Source: Lumbricus terrestris
Taxonomy: Eukaryota; Annelida; Clitellata; Crassiclitellata; Lumbricidae
DNA: 64,000 bases
Assembly: GCA_949752735.1 (NCBI GenBank)
Contig: OX457038.1
Location: forward strand, 21,159,155-21,223,154
Direction: 5' to 3'
The notes under the pieces were generated by a model that worked only from the letters and a program-made list of their open reading frames with translations, searched no databases and was not told where the DNA came from. The position numbers and the translations under genes are program-made. Within the stretch, counting starts at the first letter, position 1; the number at the start of each line of letters is the position of its first letter. Below, piece after piece: positions 32,901 through 43,900 of this stretch.

Positions 32901-34947
32901 AATAGCCCTCAATATGCTGATCTGGACAATCTATCAACTCAAATGTCATCAATCGAAGCTAGTACTAGCACTCAATATGCTGATCTGACCAAGCTATCAA
33001 CTCAAATGTCATCAATCGAAGCTAGTAATAGCACTCAATATGCTGATCTGGACAATCTATCAACTCAAATGTCATCAATCGAAGCTAGTAATAGCACTCA
33101 ATATGCTGATCTGACCAAGCTATCAACTCAAACGACATCAATTGAAGCTAGTAATAGCACTCAATATGCTGATCTGACCAAGCTATCAACTCAAACGACA
33201 TCAATCGAAACTAGTAATAGCACTCAATATGCTGATCTGGACAATCTATCAACTCAAATGTCATCAATCGAAGCTAGTAATAGCACTCAATATGCTGATC
33301 TGACCAAGCTATCAACTCAAACGACATCAATTGAAGCTAGTAATAGCACTCAATATGCTGATCTGACCAAGCTATCAACTCAAATGTCATCAATCGAAGC
33401 TAGTAATAGCACTCAATATGCTGATCTGACCAAGCTATCAACTCAAACGACATCAATTGAAGCTAGTAATAGCCCTCAATATGCTGATCTGGACAATCTA
33501 TCAACTCAAATGTCATCAATCGAAGCTAGTAATAGCACTCAATATGCTGATCTGACCAAGCTATCAACTCAAACGACATCAATTGAAGCTAGTAATAGCA
33601 CTCAATATGCTGATCTGGACAATCTATCAACTCAAATGTCATCAATCGAAGCTAGTAATAGCACTCAATATGCTGATCTGACCAAGCTATCAACTCAAAC
33701 GACATCAATTGAAGCTAGTAATAGCACTCAATACGCTGATCTGACCAAGCTATCAACTCAAATGTCATCAATCGAAGCTAGTAATAGCACTCAATATGCT
33801 GAGCTGACCAAGCTATCAACTCAAACGACATCAATCGAAGCTAGTAATAGCCCTCAATATGCTGATCTGGACAATCTATCAACTCAAATGTCATCAATCG
33901 AAGCTAGTACTAGCACTCAATATGCTGATCTGACCAAGCTATCAACTCAAATGTCATCAATCGAAGCTAGTAATAGCACTCAATATGCTGATCTGGACAA
34001 TCTATCAACTCAAATGTCATCAATCGAAGCTAGTAATAGCACTCAATATGCTGATCTGACCAAGCTATCAACTCAAACGACATCAATTGAAGCTAGTAAT
34101 AGCACTCAATATGCTGATCTGACCAAGCTATCAACTCAAACGACATCAATCGAAACTAGTAATAGCACTCAATATGCTGATCTGGACAATCTATCAACTC
34201 AAATGTCATCAATCGAAGCTAGTAATAGCACTCAATATGCTGATCTGACCAAGCTATCAACTCAAACGACATCAATTGAAGCTAGTAATAGCACTCAATA
34301 TGCTGATCTGACCAAGCTATCAACTCAAATGTCATCAATCGAAGCTAGTAATAGCACTCAATATGCTGATATGACCAAGCTATCAACTCAAACGACATCA
34401 ATTGAAGCTAGTAATAGCCCTCAATATGCTGATCTGGACAATCTATCAACTCAAATGTCATCAATCGAAGCTAGTAATAGCACTCAATATGCTGATCTGA
34501 CCAAGCTATCAACTCAAACGACATCAATTGAAGCTAGTAATAGCACTCAATATGCTGATCTGGACAATCTATCAACTCAAATGTCATCAATCGAAGCTAG
34601 TACTAGCACTCAATATGCTGATCTGACCAAGCTATCAACTCAAACGAGATCAATCGAAGCTAGTAATAGCACTCAATATGCTGAGCTGGCCAAGCTATCA
34701 ACTCGAACAACATCAATTGAAGCTAGCGATAGCACTCCACGCCCGGCTATTACCACTGTAACAACACAGGTGTTATCAATTGAATCATCTGACTATAATA
34801 TAGCCAAGATATCAACTGCATCGTCATCAATTCAAACTTCTCATAGCACTGTCCATCCGGATGTAAACACGATTTCAACTTCGTCATCGACTTCGTCAAC
34901 CTCTGACGTACGAAGCAATTTTACTTCAGAATACGATTATCAGCAAG
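23937..34947 (+). CDS. Mucin 2 exon 1: signal peptide and 21-aa tandem repeats
   Basis: An 11-kb exon. The first 26 residues form a signal peptide (basic start, then LSLKLLAVFGSVIAGIVHG). Array A starts at 24699 and has exactly 111 units of 63 bp to 31691 (consensus ISSEATLHEDSGSTRTSDTT plus T). About 17 degenerate units follow to 32741. Array B has 31 units of 63 bp to 34694 (LSTQMSSIEASNSTQYADLT plus K), most with an N-S-T sequon. The donor 'cagcaag|gtaatt' is in phase 1. If unspliced, the frame ends at 34964. Confidence 0.9.
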
Positions 34948-37900
34948 GTAATTCCAACCACTAAATATTTTTGTTTGTGTTCGTCTTTAAAATCGTCAAT
35001 GCTCCTGTTGTCTATATTTGCATACTGTTTTAAAGTCGATGATTGGAAGCACAAAGTAATCGTTTAATTTTCTGAAATTCTGGCAGCGTTTGATTGTGCG
35101 TCTGTAAGCTCGTGGCGGTTGTCATGAAATATTTTAGGTGTTATTCCTTCATTTGTTTAGTCATTCATTTGGTGCATTATATTCACTACACCCTACATTC
35201 AAGTTTTTAGTGTTTTTTCAAATTTGTTTTACGCCGTTGATTTAACGTTGACCTGTAATCACCGAATGTAGGCTTATGTTTTGATCACCTGCTGTTGTTT
35301 CTGTTGGTAAGCAACTTCGCAGGCAGACGATCTCTTCGTCGCATCTACGGAAGAAGCTGGTCAACAATATTCAGTTGTCATTCCGCCAAATTTTGGTTAG
35401 TACAATAAGCTAATATCTCTAATTATAGTTAATGAAACTTTAAAGCGTGGGTCTTTTGCAGTGTGCCTTCGCATATCTGAAGAGCCCAAAGACCTCAGAG
35501 AACTATAACTCTAATGATTTTGCTCTATTAAATTAGCATATCGTGTATTTGCTTCTTACTCTATTTTCTTCTTGCTGCTATACGTTCCATGTACAGGGTG
35601 CGCCAAAAAGACCCATAGGTTTTTGCCAATATCTTGACCAAAAGTAAGAATTTCCAAATGAAATTTTACAGGCTTATAGACAATTCATATTTACACATTA
35701 TGGCCAGATTTCATAAAAATATTTCGAATGGAACAAAAGTTGCATCGCTTTTAGTGAGGTCACCCACCGTTTTTTGACGATTCAAAAACGAAACGCAACA
35801 AAAAGTACCAAAAACACGATTTTATTAAGTCTCATCTCAAATAACGGTTGTCAAATGAACCTGGTAGTGCTTCACAACTTGTGTTCAATTTGCCCACCAC
35901 CAGTGCCAAAACTTCTTTTAGTCTTTTTGCAAAGTTCTTGATGAACCTGTTGATTAATCTGACAGATTCCTTATTTACCAATTTGATTGTCATCTTGCTA
36001 AGTGGCTTCTCAGTGACGCCGAGCTACGCTGGTACCCTGTTTCTTTTTTTAAATAGTAATAATAATAATCATCTGGCGCTATCAAGGCTATTTGATACCA
36101 ATTATTAAAGATGAGAAAAAAATCATCGTGTTTTTGTTACTTTTTTGTTGCGTTTCGTTTTTGAATCGTCAAAAAACGGTGGGTGACCTCCCTAAAAGTG
36201 ATAGGCCTATAGCTTTTGTTATGTTTGAAATGTTTTGAACGAATCTGACCACCATGTGCAGATATGAATTGTCTTTCGATATTCTTACTTTTGGCCAAGA
36301 TATTGACCAGAATAATTAGATTGGCTTTTGTTACTTTTTGTTGCGCCGCGTTTTTGAATCGTCAGAAAACGGTGGGTGACCTCACTAAAAGTGGTGTAAC
36401 GTTTGGTGTGTTTGCAATATTTTGATGAAATCTGGCTATGATGTGTAAATATGAATTGTCTATAAGCCTGTAAAATTTCATTTGGAAATTCTTACTTTTG
36501 GTCAAGATATTGGCAAAAAACCTAGTGGGTCCTTTTTGGCGCACCCTGTATGTTCTGATGCGTTTATCTTCTTATTTCAATACTGAAAGATAAAACTGAT
36601 TTGGGCTGAGTCGACAATGTATTCCAACACATCATGTCATATTGAGATCCAGAGGTATGACTGTAGCAAATATATTGCTTCCGAAACAAGTAAATGTCAA
36701 CAAATAACAAATTTAGTTCGGTCTTAAGATTGCATACACTATTTTATACGGATCTTTTAGACTATAATAGTTTTGATTATGAAAATATGCGCGTAGACTT
36801 AATCGAGCATAACTAAATTGACGCGAACTTGTGAGGAAACTAGGTCAGATGATTTCATTTTGGAAAGCCGACAATCTGTGACTCTGTAACCATTTATACG
36901 ATTGTAGAAAATAAGTTTATAAATATGTCATCGTCGCTGAAACTACGACCTGTAAAGTTTGTCGATTACTTGGATCCAGAGTCAGATAGCTACAAAGAAA
37001 TGCAAAGAAACACTAAGAACGCGGTGAGTTGATCTTATCAGAAATTCAAGCGAAAAATGTACTTCATGGCAAAGTTACACATCTTATATGTGTATATAGG
37101 CTATGTGTATAATAGTACCTGGTATATATTTATGTCTAGGCCTATATAATGTGGCGAAATTCGCCTTTGCAGCTGCCGCGGTCTTCTCCTCTTCCCCCCG
37201 CCGCCGCCGCCGCGGTCTTGTTTACGCGTTCGCCGGCATCGATTAGGCGGTCGCATCGCACCGTCGTTCGCACGTGCGCATTAAGTCCCCTCTCCGGGCC
37301 TGTGACGTAGAAGTTCCTCGGTCCGGGCCTGTGACGTAGCAGTCCCCTTCCCCCCCTCCTTCGCCTCCAAAGACCTCTGTCCGGGCCTCTGACGTCACGG
37401 TTTCCCCTTGTGCGCATGCGCGGATCTGGTAAGCTGAAGTCCCCCCTGTCCGGGCCTCTGACGTAGCAGTCCCCTTCCCCCCTCCTTCGCCTCCAAAGAC
37501 CTCTGTCCGGGCCTCTGACGTCACGGTTTCCCCTTGTGCGCATGCGCGGATCTGGTAAGCTGAAGTCCCCCCTGTCCGGGCCTCTGACGTAGCAGTCCCC
37601 TTCCCCCCTCCTTCGCCTCCAAAGACCTCTGTCCGGGCCTCTGACGTCACGGTTTCCCCTTGTGCGCATGCGCGGATCTGGTAAGCTGAAGTCCCCCCTG
37701 TCCGGGCATCTGACGTAGTAGTCCCCTCCCCTCCTCCGGCAAAGTCCCCCTGTCCGGGCCTGTGACGTAGAAAGTCCCCCTGTCCGGGCCTGTGACGTCA
37801 CGGTCCCCTCGGTCGGGTATATATAGGAGCGCGGTCTCCATGCATTAGCTCAGATGTCACCGGGAAGTCTGCGGGAGCTCCGTCCGTTTTAGAAGCGCAG

Positions 37901-40900
37901 GTGCAGTCGTCGTTGTGAGCAGCAGTCGTTGCGGCCGTCGGTCGCCGTCGTTGCGGTAGAGAAGGAGCGGTCGTCGTTGCAGCTGTCAGTCGCCCGTGGG
38001 AGCTGCCGTCGCCGTCGCCTTGTATCGGTCGTCGGAGCTCGCCGTTGCCGCCGCCGCAGTACGCCGCTGCCGCTGCCGGGGGTTCCTGCGTTTGTCACAG
38101 TGGGGCGCTCTCGAAGTCCACCATTGCGTGGGAGCCGCCATTTTGGGAAACGACCGTCCGCTACCAGGGTACGACTGTTGCGGGTATCACGTGGTTGCCT
38201 GTTGTGACGTGTGGAGTGTTGACAATACATCGTCTGAAAATACATCGTGTCTTCGGGTCTTCGTACGGTAGTGGGATCAACTGTTAAGCCCTTCGATAGA
38301 CGACGGAGGCCGGACTTGCGCTCATACTGAGCGACACGCTTAGCCTTGCCACCTGGAGGCCGCGAGGCGGACGCGCCACCCCAGCATCTCCTCCTCCCCC
38401 CGTTCCGTTTCCGTCACACTGGTACCAGAAGTGGGGTGCGCAGTTGTTCCAAACGAATAGACGAGTCTACCGAAGATGATGGACGACGACGAGGTAACGT
38501 TCCGGCAGCCGAGACCTTTCGAGTTCAGCACGCCTTCTGATGTCTCTCCGCCTGCTGTGGGAAGAACGACGATGGAGAAGCAGCCGAGCCGTGGCCGACT
38601 GATCGAGCTCATTTCTGACGATGGTGAGGAGCTGGTGGAGACGAGTCCCCGTGTGAAGACGGAGACAACGGATTCGTCGAAGGAGTTGTTGGAGAACTTC
38701 GGAAGTCTCCTGCGGAACCGACCGACGCCAATGAAGCCGGGTCGATTCGACGGGACTGGGTCCCTGGAATTCTTTCTAGTACAATTCGAGGTATGCGCTC
38801 GTCACAATCGATGGACAGACGCGGAAAAAGTGGATCATCTACGCTGCGCGCTAGAGAAGGCTGCGACGCAACTTCTTTGGGATTTCGGCGCGCAAGCTGA
38901 CGTAAGTTACGCCCAACTGGTGGAGCGTCTCCGACAGAGATATGGGACGGACGGACAAGCTGAGACGTTCCGTAGTCAGCTGTATTTTCGACGTCAAGGG
39001 GCCGGAGAAAGTTTGAGCGACTTATTACACGAGATTCGCAGACTCGTTGTATTGGCCTATCCTGTCCCGTCCAACGAGACGGCGCAGATTATCGCAAGAG
39101 ACTCGTTCCTGGAAGCTTTGCGAGACAGGGAGCTTTCGTTGAAAGTCAGGGAGCGTGAGCCGAAGACTCTGGATGAGGCTTATCGGACCGCTCTACGCTT
39201 AGAGGCCTACCAGAGAGCTTCTGAGAACGACGATCATCGGAGACCGTCGAACCGTGTCCGTGGAACGCAAGAAGTCGAGCCGACCGACCAGCTCCAGTCG
39301 ACCCTGGACCGCTTCTTGACGACACAGCGTGACGATCAGCGTCGTTGGCAGCGAGAAATGGAGCGGAAGATGGACGAACAGTTCCGGGAGCTACGGAACC
39401 AGTCTACGATCGAAGACGATGGATCGAGACGAGATCAACGGCCTGGGGACCGCCGATTGGGAGATCGCCAGCCGGAGACTACGAGGAGAACCGTGACTTG
39501 TTATGGATGCGGTAGAGCCGGTCACGTGGTCCGAGATTGCCGTCAGCCGCGCCGTTTCCGGAACCGGCCGAGTGACGAGGAAACGACAGGAGGAGACGCA
39601 ACCGCGCCATCGACATCCGTGGTGGTGAACCACACCACACGTCCGAAGCTGCCCGACCGCGCCAGCAGTAATGCCGTTTACGTTCGTGGAAGGATCAACG
39701 ACCGACTGCAGATGTCTCTCATCGACACCGGATCCGAAGTGAGCCTGGTTCCGTCTTCAGCCGTTGAAGGGTTAGAACTCCGTTCTTGTACACGCTTGTT
39801 GATGGCTGCTAATGGCTCGAATATTAATGTTTTGGGCGAGGTCCGGTTACCCCTTAGATTTTGGGATGGTTTTGAGGTCCATGCTAACTTTTTAGTCTCT
39901 GACCAGATTTCCGAACCGATGTTAGGAATGGATTTCTTGAGGGAACAGCGTTGTCGCTTGAGTTTTGGTAACGGGGCTCTGTTTATTGGTCGCAAACGTG
40001 TCCCCTGGTGAGAGGGAATGGCTCAATGTGGTGCCGGCGTGTAATGGTCGCCGAGGAAATAGAGTTACAGCCCAAATGCCAAAGTGAGGTGCCTGTGAAA
40101 ACCGTATACGGAGATTTGACCTCGGTGGCTCCCGCGTGGATGACGGAGGCTCACGAGATCCGTCCTGGAGTTCACCTTGCCCGTGTTGTGTTAGACGATG
40201 AGACTAATGCGCACGTGAGAATAGTAGACTTGAATGATAGTCCGGTCGAAGTTGAGCCGATTAGGATGGACGAAGGTAGGATTAGTCAGAATAAAGACGC
40301 TTCGCCTAGTGAGTTAATGTTGGTAGATTTGCCCGAGGATGTGTCGCCGGAAATCCAGGAACGGATGAGAAGTTTGTTAGGAAAGACGTCGGTGAGCACG
40401 CATAAGATTGAGACAGGAGATGCCCATCCGGTGAGGCAACCGTTGAGACGTCATCCGCTGCCGCATAGGGTTGTTATTGATAATCAGTTGGACAGTATGC
40501 TTGATGATGAAATTTTGGAACCAGCGGTTAACGAGTGTGTGCGTAGGACTAGGTGGAAAGTCCGACGCAGGGCCTTTAGGGTTGGTTGGTCGGGAGCCGT
40601 AAAGAGGTTTTGCCAGCGGTGTTCTCCCTGCGCCCAATACCACCGAGGTCAACTGCTCAGGCAGGGTCCCTTGAAACCCTTACCCTGTGGGAAGCCTTGG
40701 GAACGGTTTAGCATGGATATTGCTGGTACCCACCCGCGTAGGCGTAGAATTTTGACGGTGATGGACGGGTTCGCTAAATTTGTAGAAGCCATTCCACTGG
40801 CTGATTATAAGGTTAATTCCGTGGCTTGGGTTGAGACAAGTTTTGACGGGATCCTTTCTGGGGAAAGTCGCAAGCAGCCATCAGAGTGTGACATTGCCAC

Positions 40901-43900
40901 TCGTCGCTTAACGAGTCCGCCGCTGCTGATGCTTCGTCGCCTGAGACTGCGAACTACCAGGATGGCCGACCAAAGCGTGTGGTCCGTCGTCCGGCTCGCT
41001 ACGAATAGACGTTTATTGTGAAAAGAGACTTGAACTCCGAGACTTGTGGGTGCAATGGACTATGGACATTTTAGAACGCTCAGGTTGAAGCGTTGTTTAA
41101 TTGTACTTTGATATGTGTGGCCGTTGGCTATTTCTCATTGTTGAAACGTATATAACTCGTGCTTTTCTGTTAGTTAGGCCCGTTGGCCGTGTCTCGTTAT
41201 GGTGAGACTTAGCGTAAGGTGTTGTGGCCCGTTGGCCCAGTGTTGTGGATTCTACATGATGAACCGTGGACATTTCTTGGACATTAGTTCGTTTCTTCCT
41301 GTTCCGCTTTTGTTGTTACGACTTGTAAGTCGTTCGAGGGCAGAGTTGTTGCCATTGGCCCGTTGGCCGGTTACTGTATAACGCGGACGGTCTAGGGGGA
41401 TCCTTGTTTTTGGGAGGGCCCGTGGGCCCTGGCCCTTCGAAATAAGGGACATTTCGAAATCGTGGTGGAAGGAGAGTGTGGCGAAATTCGCCTTTGCAGC
41501 TGCCGCGGTCTTCTCCTCTTCCCCTGCCGCCGCCGCCGCGGTCTTGTTTACGCGTTCGCCGGCATCGATTAGGCGGTCGCATCGCACCGTCGTTCGCACG
41601 TGCGCATTAAGTCCCCTGTCCGGGCCTGTGACGTAGAAGTTCCTCGGTCCGGGCCTGTGACGTAGCAGTCCCCTTCCCCCCTCCTTCGCCTCCAAAGACC
41701 TCTGTCCGGGCCTCTGACGTCACGGTTTCCCCTTGTGCGCATGCGCGGATCTGGTAAGCTGAAGTCCCCCCTGTCCGGGCCTCTGACGTAGCAGTCCCCT
41801 TCCCCCCTCCTTCGCCTCCAAAGACCTCTGTCCGGGCCTCTGACGTCACGGTTTCCCCTTGTGCGCATGCGCGGATCTGGTAAGCTGAAGTCCCCCCTGT
41901 CCGGGCATCTGACGTAGTAGTCCCCTCCCCTCCTCCGGCAAAGTCCCCCCTGTCCGGGCCTGTGACGTAGAAAGTCCCCCTGTCCGGGCCTGTGACGTCA
42001 CGGTCCCCTCGGTCGGGTATATATAGGAGCGCGGTCTCCATGCATTAGCTCAGATGTCACCGGGAAGTCTGTGGGAGCTCCGTCCGTTTTAGAAGCGCAG
42101 ATGCAGTCGTCGTCGTGAGCAGCAGTCGTTGCGGCCGTCGATCGCCGTCGTTGCGGTAGAGAAGGAGCGGTCGTCGTTGCAGCTGTCAGTCGCCCGTGGG
42201 AGCTGCCGTCGCCGTCGCCTTGTATCGGTCGTCGGAGCTCGCCGTTGCCGCCGCCGCAGTACGCCGCTGCCGCTGCCGGGGGTTCCTGCGTTTGTCACAG
42301 TGGGGCGCTCTCGAAGTCCGCCATTGCGTGGGAGCCGCCATTTTGGGAAACGACCGTCCGCTACCAGGGTACGACTGTTGCGGGTATCACGTGGTTGCCT
42401 GTTGTGACGTGTGGAGTGTTGACAATACATCGTCTGAAAATACATCGTGTCTTCGGGTCATCGTACGGTAGTGGGATCAACTGTTAAGCCCTTCGATAGA
42501 CGACGGAGGCCGGACTTGCGCTCATACTGAGCGACACGCTTAGCCTTGCCACCTGGAGGCCGCGAGGCGGACGCGCCACCCCAGCATCTCCTCCTCCCCC
42601 CCCCGTCCCGTTTCCGTCACAATAATATAGTTTTGTCAATATATTATATTCGTTTAATATCAAATAAGTTGGCAAATCCCAACTCGGTTCATCGAACATA
42701 AACATAAATGAAGTTGAGTGCATGTTGGCGTCGTGACACTGTCATCATGACAGTGTCACGACGCCAACATGCACAGGTTCAGGAAATGCACTTTCATCGT
42801 TGGATACAGTTCCTATCATCCTTAGTCGGTAACGGACAGCATGTGGACGGGACTGAAGTGAAGGTAATAATTACCACGTACCATCAGTGGAAGAAGTCCC
42901 GTTACACGGTTGTTTTCCTCCATTTCACCAACTGGAAGAGAATTAAACCTCTCTCAACGTCAATCAACTGCGCGGCACTCAGCCTGGTCGTCGGTGCGAT
43001 CTCGACCACTTTTCAGTATAGGAACCGCTCTATAGCCACGCTCTAAGTCCTCAACTGAGGCGAGGCCCCCCGTATTAATCGTATCCCCCAGATGAAAAGA
43101 AGTTGAAAAAAGCACTTACGCGTGTATTTAGTTTCCATCTGCTTTGTTTCGAACAATGACATTAACAGCATGGGCGGAGTTTGGTTTCCGTTCTTGGAGG
43201 GGCTAAAGCCTTCTTGGGGGGCTATGCCCGGGAAAAGATACCATTTACATGGTGAAATAGATGAATCTGGGTCTTCTTGAGGGGGCTTAGCCCACCTAAC
43301 CCCTGATAAACTCCGCCCATGATTAACAGGTATGTTTATTTCTACTAGATAATTGTGCTTGCTTTGGTTTCAGAACACTTAGAGCATGTAGAACGCTTAA
43401 GAACACTTAGAGCTACTAAATAAATTCGAATCGCTATGCTCTGAACATTGTTTAGGACACTTAAAGCAATTAGAGTCACTTAAAATTGTGATTACAACAT
43501 AAACTTTTCAATTATAGGCCTACGCATTTTCAATAAAGCGGATAGAATGGCTTATCCCCCGGGACCGGTGACACGAAGCGGAGTATCCCCCTGAAAGCTA
43601 TCCGGGGGATGAATTAATCTATCCCCCGGATGGAATTAGCCGGTCTATACTATCCGGGGGATAAACCATTCCATCCCTTTTTTTGAAAAATGCGCATAAT
43701 AATTTTTTTTATGCTGTAATCAAAATTTAAAGTGACTCTAATTGTTTGAAGCGTCCTAAGCAATGCTCAGATAAAGGCAACTCCAATTTATTTAGCGACT
43801 GTGAGTGTTCTTAAGTGGTTTAAATGTTTTAAGTGCTATAAAAACAGGACAAAACAAATTATCTGGTAGGAATAAACATACCTATTAGTGTCATTGTTCA

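Larger units (their letters stand above)
37150..38418 (+). repeat. 5' LTR of element 1
   Basis: About 1,269 bp. It contains three copies of a 126-bp block with a TGACGTCA palindrome each, a fourth palindrome at 37793, a TATA box at 37818 and a GC-rich leader. It ends 'ccgtcaca'. Confidence 0.88.
37150..42621 (+). mobile_element. LTR retrotransposon 1 (Ty3/gypsy type, internally deleted)
   Basis: Direct LTRs at 37150-38418 and 41477-42621 begin TG and end CA, with 4-bp duplication ATAA on both sides. A primer-binding-like segment 'tggtaccagaagtggggt' follows the 5' LTR and a purine tract 'gtggtggaaggagag' precedes the 3' LTR. It holds gag-protease (38476-40011) and a broken, shortened pol (40008-41021). 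It lies in the sense direction in an intron of mucin gene 2, between the first and second SEA exons. Confidence 0.88.

Noticed and set aside
37142..38287. Arg/Gly-rich frames in the LTRs of element 1 (also 41252-42487)
   Set aside because: GC-rich LTR sequence present twice. Frames follow the 126-bp promoter repeats and are not conserved coding sequence.
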